Below are positions 24,876 to 33,650 of a stretch of DNA of 39,652 nt, one piece after another (the first letter of the stretch is position 1; each line of letters opens with the position of its first letter). Both the position numbers and the translations under genes were made by a program. The DNA lies in contig JACQUW010000201.1 of NCBI GenBank assembly GCA_016210115.1, positions 1 through 39,652 on the forward strand. Reading direction: 5' to 3'. The stretch comes from Deltaproteobacteria bacterium. GTDB lineage: Bacteria; Desulfobacterota; Binatia; UBA9968. A model generated the notes under the pieces. That model did not search any database and was not told the DNA's origin. It saw only the letters and a list, made by a program, of their open reading frames with translations.

Positions 24876-26070
24876 GCCTCAGCGCCTCGATGGGATCGAG
24901 TTGTGCCGCGCGGCGCGCCGGAACGTAACCGAAGATCACGCCCACGGCTCCGGAAAACAGAAAAGCAAGAATCATAATGCCTGGATTCAATATTAAGGGA
25001 ACCTGCAAAACTTGGGCGAGCACTGCGGAGGCAGCGAGAGCCAGAAGGACACCGAACAATCCGCCGAACGAAGACAGCACCACCGCCTCGACCAGAAACT
25101 GCGTGAGCACATCGCGCTCGAACGCGCCGATCGCCAGGCGAATGCCGATTTCCCGGGTCCGTTCCGTCACCGACACCAGCATGATGTTCATGATGCCAAT
25201 GCCGCCGACGAGCAGGCTTACCGCCGCAACCGCGCTCAGGAGCAGTGTGAGTATGCGGGTGGTGCCGGTAAGCGTCTGCGCGATCTGACGCGTATCCATG
25301 ACTGAGAAATCGTTTTCTTCGTTGGGCGCGAGATGGCGGCGCTCGCGCATCAACCGCTCGAGGGCCGACTTGACTCTATCGATCGCGCTTGCGTCGCGCA
25401 CCGAAAGTTGGATGAGCGAGATATCCCGATTGCCGGCGACACGCCGCTGAAAAGTACGCAGCGGAATAATGATGAGATCATCTTGGTCCCTGCCCATGAC
25501 CGACTGCCCTTTCGCTTCCAGTTGCGCAATGACTTCGCAAGAGATGTTCTTAAGACGAAGCTTGTTGCCCAATGGGTCCTGGGCGCCGAACAATTCTTTA
25601 ACTACGGTAGCGCCGATGACGCATGCGGCTTTCCCTGCGCGTAGCTCGCTTTCGGCGAAAGTTCGCCCGCGCGCGATAATCCAGTTACCAGCCGTGAAGT
25701 AATCATTGGTCGTCCCCGTGACGGCAGTGGACCAGTTTTTATTGGCAAAGATGGCGGTTAGAGATTTTGTCGCCGCCGGCGCGACGACTTTGAGGTCGCC
25801 GATATCGCGCACGATCGCTTCAACGTCACTCTCATTGAACGGCGCAACGCTTGCACCTCGTCCCGGGCCCATCTGGCCGGGAATCAGGATCACCACGTTG
25901 CTGCCGAGGCTGGCAATTTGTTGTGACACCTGAACCGTGGCACCGCTCCCGAGGGTGACCATGACGATAACCGCCGCCACGCCGATGACGATTCCAAGGA
26001 TCGTCAGGAACGAACGCATGACGTTGCGGCGGAGTTCACGCAGGGCGAGCAAGAAAGCATTCCAAACCAT
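24868..26070 (-). CDS. MacB-type ABC transporter permease
   Basis: 400 residues with the type VII (MacB/LolCE/FtsX) layout. Helix 1 is near the N-terminus (RSFLTILGIVIGVAAVIVMV), then a large periplasmic domain of about 210 residues (SLGSNVVILIPGQM, ARGRTFAESELRAG, VMGRDQDDLIIIPLRTFQ). Three C-terminal helices follow: LLLSAVAAVSLLVGGIGIMN with IMLVSVTERTREIGIRLAIG, VLTQFLVEAVVLSSFGGLFG, and IMILAFLFSGAVGVIFGYVP with RRAAQLDPIEALRHE. These are mechanotransmission-type transporters that drive substrate from periplasm to outside. The ATPase is a separate gene; the ATG and the ATPase stop share TGATG. Confidence 0.92.
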   Translation of the reverse strand: MVWNAFLLALRELRRNVMRSFLTILGIVIGVAAVIVMVTLGSGATVQVSQQIASLGSNVVILIPGQMGPGRGASVAPFNESDVEAIVRDIGDLKVVAPAATKSLTAIFANKNWSTAVTGTTNDYFTAGNWIIARGRTFAESELRAGKAACVIGATVVKELFGAQDPLGNKLRLKNISCEVIAQLEAKGQSVMGRDQDDLIIIPLRTFQRRVAGNRDISLIQLSVRDASAIDRVKSALERLMRERRHLAPNEENDFSVMDTRQIAQTLTGTTRILTLLLSAVAAVSLLVGGIGIMNIMLVSVTERTREIGIRLAIGAFERDVLTQFLVEAVVLSSFGGLFGVLLALAASAVLAQVLQVPLILNPGIMILAFLFSGAVGVIFGYVPARRAAQLDPIEALRHE

Positions 26071-26801
26071 CAGGCGGCCTCCTTATCGTTGCGCTCATCG
26101 CTTTCAACTCTGCCATCGACGAAGCGCACGATGCGCTTTGCATAGACCGCCATGTCCGGCTCATGTGTAACCATCACGACGGTAATTCCGCGGTTGCGAT
26201 TGAGCACAGTCAACAACTCCATGATTTCGCGGCTGCGCGCGGTGTCGAGATTGCCCGTTGGCTCATCGGCGAATAAGACATGCGGCGCGGTAACGATGGC
26301 GCGGGCGACGGCCACTCGTTGCTGCTGCCCGCCGGAAAGTTCGCCGGGCGTGTGACTTTCCCAGCCAGTCAATCCCACCGCGTCCAGCGCCTGGCGCGCA
26401 AGCGCATGGCGTTCGGCAATCGGCTGGTTACGGTAGATCAGCGGCAGCTCGACATTTTCCAGAGCTGACGTCCGATTGAGAAGGTTATACCCCTGGAAAA
26501 CGAAGCCAAGGTAGTAGCGGCGCAAACGCGCCCGTTGGAGGCGCGACAGTTTCCCTACCTCCACACCCTCGAAGCGATAAGAGCCCGAAGTCGGAGTATC
26601 CAGGCATCCGAGGATGTTCAAGCAGGTGGATTTTCCCGAGCCGCTCGGCCCCATTACAGCGACGAACTCGCCCCTGTCAATACGCAGATCCACACCCCGC
26701 AGTGCATGCATGGCGGCGCCTCCCATGCCGTAAACCTTGGTCACACCGCGAAGCAGGATCTGCGGCGGCTTTTCAGGCTCCGCGGATGACTTTTCCATCA
26801 T
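26070..26801 (-). CDS. MacB-type ABC transporter ATPase
   Basis: 243 residues: Walker A GPSGSGKST (about 51-59), Q-loop in FVFQGYNLL, signature LSGGQQQRVAVARAIVTAPH, Walker B VLFADEPTGNLD and the H-loop VMVTHEPDM. The N-terminal LLRGVTKVYGMGGAAMHALR is typical of the MacB/LolD subgroup. The ATPase is split from the permease, unlike E. coli MacB where both are one polypeptide. Its start overlaps the stop of the MacA-like gene by 4 bp and its stop overlaps the permease start. It powers the MacA-NodT assembly. Confidence 0.94.
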   Translation of the reverse strand: MMEKSSAEPEKPPQILLRGVTKVYGMGGAAMHALRGVDLRIDRGEFVAVMGPSGSGKSTCLNILGCLDTPTSGSYRFEGVEVGKLSRLQRARLRRYYLGFVFQGYNLLNRTSALENVELPLIYRNQPIAERHALARQALDAVGLTGWESHTPGELSGGQQQRVAVARAIVTAPHVLFADEPTGNLDTARSREIMELLTVLNRNRGITVVMVTHEPDMAVYAKRIVRFVDGRVESDERNDKEAA

Positions 26802-28084
26802 GGGCTCGCACTGATGATATCCGTCACGACCTCTGCCCCTGCCGTAATGTCACCACCTGTAATTTCAGTCATGATGCCGTCGGTGGACCCTGTGGTGACC
26901 GAGATAGGCGACGGTTGGCCGTCGCGCAAGACATAGATGCGCTGCTGTTTACCTTTTGCATCCCCCGTGTCGCGCGACTTCGAGGCGGGCGGTGGCCGCG
27001 GAAAGAGCCGGCTTATCAGGCTACCGGTGGTTCGCGCCCTTTCCTCTGCCACCGGTGGCGAAAAACGCAGCGCAACGTTTGGCACCAACATAACGTTGGC
27101 GGTCCTTTTCACTGTGATATTTGCAGTGGCGGTCATTCCGGGCCGCAAGGCGAGATCGGAGTTATCGACCGACAGCAAGGTCTTGTAAGTGACTACGCCC
27201 TGAACAGTCTCAGGACCATAACGGACTTGCTTAACCACGGCGCTAAACGTTCGCTCGGGATACCCATCCACCGTGAAACTGGCTTGCTGCCCTACTTTGA
27301 CCTGTGCTACGTCCGCCTCGTCGACATCGACTTGCACTTCCATTTGCGCCAGGTTCTCAGCGATGGTGAAAAGTACCGGCGTTTGCAGTGACGCCGCTAC
27401 CGTTTGACCGGGCTCCACTTGCCGCTTCAGCACGACACCGTTTATGGGGGAACGGATCACCGCTCTGGACAAATTGGTCTGATCAATACTGAGCTTCCAC
27501 TTGGCCTCGGAGATCTGCGCCTTTAGCGTGGCTTCGCTCGACGAGGCGCGCTTCAGCGTAGCGTCTGCGTTATCGTATTCTTTCTGTGACGGAACTTTTC
27601 CCCCGCTCATCTCGCGCACACGCTTGAAGCGTTCCAAATTGTCCCGCGCCTCTATGACTGTGGCCTGAGCATCGACGAGCCTGGCTTCAATCGATTCCAG
27701 CGTGGCCTGTGACTGCAGCACCTGCGCTTCAAGCTTCTCGGTGTCCAGCCGAGCCAGAACCTGGCCAACCTTCACCCGGTCATTGTAATCGGCTTCAACG
27801 GTCTTTATGGTCCCCGATACCTCGGTACCCACGTCGACTTGATTGACCGGCTGCAGCGTCCCTGTGGCCGTCACGATAACCGTGAGATCGCCTCGCCGCG
27901 CTACCGCGGTCTTGAACTGGATCACGGTGCTATTACGCGACTTAAGGAATCCAACGGCCGCAGCGATCACACCCAAGACAACCACTGCGGCAACAACGAA
28001 CCTCACAGACTTGCGGCTGGCTGATTGTCGATCAAGACCTAGGACTTGGTTGATATCACTGAAACTATCTGCACTATTTTTCAT
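26798..28084 (-). CDS. macA: MacA-type periplasmic adaptor (HlyD family)
   Basis: 428 residues. One N-terminal membrane helix (VRFVVAAVVVLGVIAAAVGF) anchors a periplasmic adaptor. A lipoyl-like half-motif (VTATGTLQPVNQVDVGTEVS) is followed by a long helical hairpin (about 100-200) and the second lipoyl half (RSPINGVVLKRQVEPGQTVA), a beta-barrel domain with VGQQASFTVDGYPERTFSAV, and a membrane-proximal domain. It bridges the permease to the outer-membrane channel. It is first in the operon MacA-ATPase-permease-NodT. Pump substrates of this class include macrolides, lipopeptides and siderophores; nothing here shows which. A poorly conserved insert near RLFPRPPPASKSR distinguishes it from E. coli MacA. 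Confidence 0.9.
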   Translation of the reverse strand: MKNSADSFSDINQVLGLDRQSASRKSVRFVVAAVVVLGVIAAAVGFLKSRNSTVIQFKTAVARRGDLTVIVTATGTLQPVNQVDVGTEVSGTIKTVEADYNDRVKVGQVLARLDTEKLEAQVLQSQATLESIEARLVDAQATVIEARDNLERFKRVREMSGGKVPSQKEYDNADATLKRASSSEATLKAQISEAKWKLSIDQTNLSRAVIRSPINGVVLKRQVEPGQTVAASLQTPVLFTIAENLAQMEVQVDVDEADVAQVKVGQQASFTVDGYPERTFSAVVKQVRYGPETVQGVVTYKTLLSVDNSDLALRPGMTATANITVKRTANVMLVPNVALRFSPPVAEERARTTGSLISRLFPRPPPASKSRDTGDAKGKQQRIYVLRDGQPSPISVTTGSTDGIMTEITGGDITAGAEVVTDIISASP

Positions 28085-28260
28085 TACTGGTTCATTTCCA
28101 GGTAGATACCTTGAGACGGAGCAATAGCCATGCCATGCGCCCCAAAGAAAAAATGAAGTGGTGGCTGGTTTCGCCTACTGGGTCATTCGCAAAAGTGCAA
28201 AAAAGAAAACGTGACTGAAATTGCAAGTGTGCAACCGAACGCGAGCGCGAGACGGCTCAT

Positions 28261-29433
28261 CTACAAAAGGATCGCCGAGAGTACAATTCCCATCAAGACA
28301 ACCCAGATGATCTCGACCTTAAAAAGCAAGGCTACGAATGCTGCAGCTGCAAGCAAACATCGAGCGACATCCCACGGAATATTCGAAGCGAATCGAAAAG
28401 TGACGGTGAGCAGAAGTCCGACAAAGGAGCACAAGATTGCGCCCATAGCTCTAGAAAAATAGAAAGACCTTCTTAGCCTGTCAAAATAGGGGATCATCCC
28501 ATTGACGATCAAGAAGGACGGCAAAAATATGCTCAGGGTGGCCACCACCGCGCCGAGCAGGCCATAAAGCATATAGCCCACGAACGTCGCGGTTATCACG
28601 ATCGGCCCCGGAGTGATCTGCCCCAAGGCGATTCCGTTTAAGAATGTTTGGCCATCGATCCAGGAGCGCACTTCGACAATTTCGTGGAACATGAGGGGCA
28701 GCGACGCGAATCCACCTCCAAAGGCAAAAAGATCGATCCTGAACATCATGGCAGCAAGATCAAACAACTTCCGCTCTACAACAAAGAGCACAACAAATGC
28801 AAAAGCCGTAGCTGATGCAAGTAGCGAAAGAGTTCTCGTCAAGCGTGAATTGACTTCTGAGCTCTCGCCCAAGTTCGGCAGAGAATTCTTTTTGCAGAGC
28901 ACAAGTCCGAGAAGCGCAGCCAGTAGGATGACCACAATCGGACTCACGCCTGCCCCAAACAGACCGGCCGCGGTCGCGGCAATCATAATGTCCCCAAATC
29001 CTCTCAACGAAGTTTTGCCAAATGATACGGTCGCATTCGCGACAATCGCGACGACTATCGGCTGAAGGCCATTAAAGACCGCAACCACTGGCGCAAGTGT
29101 GTGTGAGCGTACATAGAAGGCCGAAAGGCCAACCATGAGAAGAAACGCGGGAAGTCCAAAACCGATGAAACTCACCGCGGCCCCAGCCACTCCTTTCGCC
29201 CTGAAACCTACATAAGCAGAGACTTGCATTGCCGTTGCTCCAGGGATCGTTTGACAGAGCGCTACTCCATCACGAAAAGTATTTTCATCAAGCCACTTCC
29301 CTTGCTCAACGGCCATTCTGCCAATATACGGGACCATCGCGGGTCCCCCAAAAGCGGTTGACCCCAATTTTAGAAAGGATAAAAAGAGGCTGGTTAAAGA
29401 AGGACTTGTCGGCATACGCGAGGTGGCATTCAT
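28261..29433 (-). CDS. ChrA-family transporter (chromate-transporter fold, two CHR domains)
   Basis: About 390 residues from the ATG at 29433; the frame extends to a GTG at 29490, and the inner MPTSPS start (29415) is also possible. The N-terminal CHR domain shows FLKLGSTAFGGPAMVPYI, then DGVALCQTIPGATAMQVSAY with VGFRAKGVAGA. The second half repeats the pattern as DLFAFGGGFASLPLMFHEI, then IALGQITPGPIVITATFVGY. About 10-12 membrane helices. Characterised members export chromate by chromate/sulfate or proton exchange, but many homologues have other anion roles. It begins 83 bp after the barrel gene and ends 176 bp before macA. Confidence 0.85.
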   Translation of the reverse strand: MNATSRMPTSPSLTSLFLSFLKLGSTAFGGPAMVPYIGRMAVEQGKWLDENTFRDGVALCQTIPGATAMQVSAYVGFRAKGVAGAAVSFIGFGLPAFLLMVGLSAFYVRSHTLAPVVAVFNGLQPIVVAIVANATVSFGKTSLRGFGDIMIAATAAGLFGAGVSPIVVILLAALLGLVLCKKNSLPNLGESSEVNSRLTRTLSLLASATAFAFVVLFVVERKLFDLAAMMFRIDLFAFGGGFASLPLMFHEIVEVRSWIDGQTFLNGIALGQITPGPIVITATFVGYMLYGLLGAVVATLSIFLPSFLIVNGMIPYFDRLRRSFYFSRAMGAILCSFVGLLLTVTFRFASNIPWDVARCLLAAAAFVALLFKVEIIWVVLMGIVLSAILL

Positions 29434-29516
29434 TTCTTCAGCAGACTTGCACAGCGAGGCGTGAACCCTATGAGCCGGAGGCGCACCCACACAGACAGAA
29501 CAATCGTTAGTTTAAG

Positions 29517-30839
29517 TCAGAGCCCGAAATAATAACGGAGCCGCAACTCCAATCGGTAGTCGTTCTGTTTTTCCCCATAATCGGTCTTTTTTGCTCCGAG
29601 AAGGAATACTCCCCTCAGCCGAAGCTCCAGGTTTGTCATGGGGCTGTAAACGGTCTCGGGAATGAGGTTGAAGCTCCCGTCGCTGAGGTTGATGATCGAA
29701 GTCAGCGCAGGCGTGAAATAGAGAATATCAAAGGGCTCCTTCTGGCTCGCCCGAAAGTAAAGATAGTGCCGGGCCGGGTTCGGCCTTCCGTAGGCGCCCT
29801 CGGCCAGGGCCGAAGCACGTCTGAGGCCGCTGTCATCCCCCGTGTTGAGAAAGCTCCTGTAGCTACCGCCCACGAAACTTACAAAGTCTTCGATCTCGCT
29901 TCGCTTGAATCCCGTTCCGTTCCGATAGTATTCGAGAATGAATGTGGTTTCCTTCGCCGTCAGGTACCGCAGCCCCAGAAGATAACTGATCGCGTCGGAT
30001 TCCCGGGTTGAAGCTGTTCCCTGCTCATCGATGGCCGTCACCTTGAGGTTGTTAACCACGGCAAATTCGCCGTGGATTTCAAAATTGGTCGCAAGGTTTC
30101 TGGCAAAGTCGAAGCCGTACCGCGTGGTGCGGCTTGAGCCGGTAAAGATCATAAAGTCGATGTCCGTGTCGTAAGCCAGCAAGTAAAGCTTGGAGGCGAA
30201 ATTCACGTGCTTCAGGTTTCCGAAGTCGGTGTTGACGTGCTTGTAGACGGGAAGGACTGATCCCGTAAGGGTCACGGTCTTCAAGGGCCCGGCAAAGCTC
30301 CGAATGAAATCGGCGCTGACGAGCGTGAAGCCTTCCAGCGCTTCTTCCGGATCCTCCGGGTTCTTGGGCCGGTCGATGAAGCTCACGGGGTTCCAGGCGT
30401 AGCCCTTGCCCCACTTCATGGTTTTCTTGCCCGCGTCCAGGCTGAAATTGGGAGTGGCCTTTAAAGAGACGAACCCTTCGAAAAGGCGCGTATCCTCATC
30501 CCACCCGTCGAAGTCGTTTCGGACGTGGGTGTCGCTCCGAAAGAAAGCGGAAAAGAAATCTTTTTTGTAGCTGCCTTCGAGGCGAAGACGAAAGTTGTAT
30601 TGATCGAAGAGGCTGTCCTGACGTCGCTGGTAGAAGCGTAACCGGGAAAGAGCGGAGTCTTTGTCGATCCCGAAGAGGGTAGGCTGGAACTCGAAAAAAC
30701 CTCCCAGGTGGTACGGTTTGCCGGCCGCTTTGTCCACCTCCTTTTCAATCTCGGAGAGGTCAACCTGATACTTCTCCTGAGAATGAAGAGGGAGCGCCCA
30801 AAAGAAAAGCAACAGCAAGGTGAGAGCGGCTGCAAACAC
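29517..30839 (-). CDS. Outer-membrane beta-barrel protein paired with a LolA-like protein
   Basis: 440 residues from a GTG at 30839; no ATG is available before the upstream in-frame stop. A signal peptide (FAAALTLLLLFFWALPLHS-QE) precedes a mature protein of alternating hydrophobic and polar strands, many ending in aromatic residues (KPYHLGGFFEFQPTLFGID, SLFDQYNFRLRLEGSYKKDF, NFSLDAGKKTMKWGKGYAWN, DYRLELRLRYYFGL with terminal aromatics). The C-terminus YYFGL suits BAM recognition. It looks like a DUF1302-like or alginate-export-like barrel; family by eye only. Its start lies 5 bp after the stop of the LolA-like gene, in one operon with a LolCDE-type ABC pair, so it probably acts at the outer-membrane end of that route. 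Confidence 0.68.
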   Translation of the reverse strand: MFAAALTLLLLFFWALPLHSQEKYQVDLSEIEKEVDKAAGKPYHLGGFFEFQPTLFGIDKDSALSRLRFYQRRQDSLFDQYNFRLRLEGSYKKDFFSAFFRSDTHVRNDFDGWDEDTRLFEGFVSLKATPNFSLDAGKKTMKWGKGYAWNPVSFIDRPKNPEDPEEALEGFTLVSADFIRSFAGPLKTVTLTGSVLPVYKHVNTDFGNLKHVNFASKLYLLAYDTDIDFMIFTGSSRTTRYGFDFARNLATNFEIHGEFAVVNNLKVTAIDEQGTASTRESDAISYLLGLRYLTAKETTFILEYYRNGTGFKRSEIEDFVSFVGGSYRSFLNTGDDSGLRRASALAEGAYGRPNPARHYLYFRASQKEPFDILYFTPALTSIINLSDGSFNLIPETVYSPMTNLELRLRGVFLLGAKKTDYGEKQNDYRLELRLRYYFGL

Positions 30840-30844
30840 ACCTT

Positions 30845-31570
30845 TTACCGAACAGTCTCAATCCTGGGGAGAAATTCCAGAGTAAACACTTCGTCAGCCA
30901 CAATTCTCTTCTTGACCCTGGCATAGACCATAATGGATTGATAGCCTTTATAGAGCGGGCTGTCGGTCTCTATGACGGAAGGCCGCAGAACCCCTTCATC
31001 AAACGGCTTCCTCTCTTTGAAGTAAAGCGTCTTGATCAAAAGCCCCGTGGCGGCATAGCACTCAATCTTGATAGGGACGACTGTCTTTTTGTCCACCCAC
31101 ATCTTTAGTTTGTCGTAGGCAACCCCTCCCGTCTTCGCCTTCAGATCCAGAAGATATTCGCTTTTCTTGTCATCAAGATTTTGGACGTCGTATTCCACGT
31201 TATAGTCGAGGCGCATGATATCGGCGTTGTTGAAGACGCCGCCAACAACCGATTGAAGACTGGTAATCCGGATCGGCTTCCCAACGTTTGGGATATAAAG
31301 CCACATGTTATCCCCTAATCTGAGAGTGGCTCGCCCTTTTTCGCTTGCCGGTGCGAGAAACAGGGAGGCGATCTTATCGTGCCCCTTCTTCAGGGTGTAG
31401 AGTAGAAATTCTCTTTTTGCCCCACTGGGCTCGATATTGATTAACTTCCGGTAAGATTCAAACGACTCCGGTTGAAGATTAGCGTCCACTTTTTTGAGGA
31501 CCTCAGTTCCATCCAAACAGAACGCGGGGGTCGCAAAGAGGAGGGCAAGAGCAAACAAGAGCTGTTTCAT
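30845..31570 (-). CDS. LolA-like outer-membrane lipoprotein-sorting-type protein
   Basis: About 241 residues from the ATG at 31570, preceded by AAGGAAG about 6 nt upstream; the GTG at 31585 is less likely. A signal peptide (MKQLLFALALLFATPAFC) is followed by a half-open barrel pattern: ESYRKLINIEPSGAKREFLL, YTLKKGHDKIASLFLAPASE with RATLRLGDNMWLYIPNVG, then MRLDYNVEYDVQNLDDK and LKMWVDKKTVVPIKIECY. The motif M-W-L-Y-I-P with S-D/A-D-I-M is characteristic of the LolA-like PF17131 group, usually found beside MMPL or ABC exporters. Role: carries a lipid or lipoprotein across the periplasm. The start is 11 bp from the permease stop. Confidence 0.78.
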   Translation of the reverse strand: MKQLLFALALLFATPAFCLDGTEVLKKVDANLQPESFESYRKLINIEPSGAKREFLLYTLKKGHDKIASLFLAPASEKGRATLRLGDNMWLYIPNVGKPIRITSLQSVVGGVFNNADIMRLDYNVEYDVQNLDDKKSEYLLDLKAKTGGVAYDKLKMWVDKKTVVPIKIECYAATGLLIKTLYFKERKPFDEGVLRPSVIETDSPLYKGYQSIMVYARVKKRIVADEVFTLEFLPRIETVR

Positions 31571-31581
31571 GAAATCTTCCT

Positions 31582-32829
31582 TCACACGTGCCTCAGCGCG
31601 TCGATAGGCTCCATTCTTGAGGCCTTGTACGCCGGCTGTAAGCTTGCCAGGACCGACACGACGATCACCATAAGCGATGCCGTCACGACTTCCATCGGGG
31701 CGATCGTGGGGGCGAGAATGAGTCCTGTGGCTTGCCCGAAGTTAAACGTAATTTTCGAAACGTTTAGTACGAAAATGATTCCCAAACCGACAAAAACACC
31801 CACGACGGCGCCTGTCAGTCCCAGGCAAAAACCTTCGACAAGAAACAGAGAAAGGATCTTGCGCGGAAGAGTCCCAATCGCGGCGATGGTGCCAATTTCC
31901 CTCACCCGCTCGTAAACCGCCATGATCATGACGTTGAGAATGCTGATCAGGACGATCGCGATGAGCATCAACTTGATAAAGAAGGTCATCAGGTCGATCA
32001 TCCTGGCGATGTTGGCGAACGGAGATAATTGCGACCAGGTGTGGACCTGGAAGGGAGTCTTCTTCGGATCCTTCACCGCCGATGCGAGCCTCCCCTCTAG
32101 CGCAGCCGCGACCTGCTCGACTCGACCAATCGCCTTCAAATTGACGACGAACTCGCTGATCTCTTTTTCCGGCATGCGCAGGATCTCCATGGCATCTTCC
32201 AGATGGATGTAGCCGTCTCTCCCGCCGGGGCCGGTCGCGCTCTCCAGGATGCCGCTCACGACAAAGGTTTTACCGTTGACGGAGCCGTCTTTGTTGGTAG
32301 CGACCACGACGACTGTGTCGCCGACCTTCGTTCCCATTCCCCGAGCCAAAAGCGTGGGAACCAGAATTTTCCCTCGCTGCAACGCGCCCGGGCCTTTTTC
32401 CCCGTCGGTAGTTCGCGATATCATCTGCGGGCAGGTGGCGAACTCCATTTCCGGTAAAACCCCGTTGATCCTGATGTTGGTGGTCTCCGCGAAGTTGCTG
32501 AACATCGCCCCGAATTTGATCCGCTCCGAAAAAGCCGCAATCTCCGGCTCTTCCTTCAAGATCTGTTCGACGGTGGTCGCCTGTTTGGCCGCGAGGTTCA
32601 AATTCAAAGGAAGCGTTTCGATGGCGGCCACGTAGCCCCGGCGATGGATCTGGAGATCTCCCAGGTAAGAATCGGTAATCTGGGCAATCATGAAATCCTT
32701 GATCGAGGCGGTCACGGCGACAAAGACCAAAACAAAGATGACTCCGAAAGCGATCAACGAGACGGTCAAGAGGCTCCGCCTTTTATACCGCCGCAAGTTT
32801 CGAACCGCGATTTTCGCTAGATTGAACAT
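31582..32829 (-). CDS. LolC/E-type ABC transporter permease
   Basis: 415 residues with FtsX-type topology. Helix 1 is near the N-terminus (LLTVSLIAFGVIFVLVFVAV), then a periplasmic domain of about 240 residues (GDLQIHRRGYVAAIETLPL, GMGTKVGDTVVVVATNKDGS). Three C-terminal helices follow: MTFFIKLMLIAIVLISILNV with MAVYERVREIGTIAAIGTLP, the LVEGFCLGLTGAVVGVFVGL helix, and MVIVVSVLASLQPAYKASRM with EPIDALRHV. This is the MacB/LolCE architecture. It overlaps the ATPase gene by 47 bp and lies 11 bp before the LolA-like gene. It likely extracts a lipid or lipoprotein from the inner membrane. Only one permease gene is present, so a homodimer is expected, unlike E. coli LolC/LolE. Confidence 0.88.
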   Translation of the reverse strand: MFNLAKIAVRNLRRYKRRSLLTVSLIAFGVIFVLVFVAVTASIKDFMIAQITDSYLGDLQIHRRGYVAAIETLPLNLNLAAKQATTVEQILKEEPEIAAFSERIKFGAMFSNFAETTNIRINGVLPEMEFATCPQMISRTTDGEKGPGALQRGKILVPTLLARGMGTKVGDTVVVVATNKDGSVNGKTFVVSGILESATGPGGRDGYIHLEDAMEILRMPEKEISEFVVNLKAIGRVEQVAAALEGRLASAVKDPKKTPFQVHTWSQLSPFANIARMIDLMTFFIKLMLIAIVLISILNVMIMAVYERVREIGTIAAIGTLPRKILSLFLVEGFCLGLTGAVVGVFVGLGIIFVLNVSKITFNFGQATGLILAPTIAPMEVVTASLMVIVVSVLASLQPAYKASRMEPIDALRHV

Positions 32830-33523
32830 TAGCTTTGCCTCTTTCTTCGCGTTGTAGAAGGCGACCGTCTTCCAAGGTGTAGATGATTTCCGCCTCCTCG
32901 ATGATTCTCGTGTCGTGCGTCGAAAAGATAAACGTGCTGCCGAAATTATCTCTCATCTGTTTCATCAAGCGTAGAATCATGTAGGCGGTCTCATGATCCA
33001 GGTTCGCCGTCGGCTCATCGGCCAGAACCAGCTTGGGCTGCGTGACCAGGGCCCGAGCGATCGCAACTCGCTGCTTTTGACCGCCGGAAAGCTGCTCCGG
33101 CAGTTGGTTCTTTTGCTCTAACATCCCCACGGCTTTTAAGAGCTTGAACACCCGGTTGCGCCGCTCGGCAAGCGGCAGTTCTTGCACCATCACGAGTGGG
33201 TATTCGACGTTCTCAAAAGCCGTTAAAACCGGAATCAGGTTAAAGCTCTGAAAAATAAAGCCGACGGTTTGCCCGCGAAACTCTGCTGCCTGCCGTCGAC
33301 CCAGTTGAACGACATCTACTCCCGCGACAGTCAGTGCTCCGCCCGTCGGTTTGTCCAAGCATCCGATAAGATTGAGCAACGTCGTCTTCCCGCTTCCCGA
33401 GGGACCCACAAAAGCGAGAAAGGAGCCCGGCTCGACGTCGAAGCTAACCTCTCGCAGAGCTTTCACTTCGATACTGTCTGTTGCGTATGTCTTGCTCAAA
33501 CTCTCTGCGACAACAAGAATCAT
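32783..33523 (-). CDS. LolD-type ABC transporter ATPase
   Basis: 246 residues: Walker A GPSGSGKTT (about 40-48), Q-loop in FIFQSFNLIPVL, signature LSGGQKQRVAIARALVTQPK, Walker B LVLADEPTANLDH and the H-loop IFSTHDTRI. The LTVAGVDVVQLGRRQAAEFR region is typical of the LolD/MacB subgroup. AGGTGA lies near the ATG and GGGAGG further upstream. It is the first gene of the cassette and its last 47 bp are shared with the permease start. The C-terminal about 18 residues are dispensable-looking tail. Drives the cassette permease. Confidence 0.93.
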   Translation of the reverse strand: MILVVAESLSKTYATDSIEVKALREVSFDVEPGSFLAFVGPSGSGKTTLLNLIGCLDKPTGGALTVAGVDVVQLGRRQAAEFRGQTVGFIFQSFNLIPVLTAFENVEYPLVMVQELPLAERRNRVFKLLKAVGMLEQKNQLPEQLSGGQKQRVAIARALVTQPKLVLADEPTANLDHETAYMILRLMKQMRDNFGSTFIFSTHDTRIIEEAEIIYTLEDGRLLQREERGKANVQSSENRGSKLAAV

Positions 33524-33634
33524 AGATCGTCACCTATCCTCCCTTTGACTGATTGTGCCCGCCCGGTGTTCTCAGTAATGCAACGGTTATGCCAGCATCA
33601 TTTTTATGATCTATACGCCCGAATGTCGCCTATC

Positions 33635-33650
33635 TTCTCAGGCCTGAGAA
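33635..33650. promoter_or_regulatory. Perfect 16-bp palindrome upstream of the Lol-like cassette
   Basis: TTCTCAGGCCTGAGAA is a perfect palindrome, 112-127 bp upstream of the LolD-like ATG at 33523 and overlapping the decayed protease end. Such a site suits a dimeric repressor. About 30 bp further toward the gene lies ATCAT-TTTT-ATGAT (about 33598-33611). I could not place a convincing -35/-10 pair. Confidence 0.4.
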
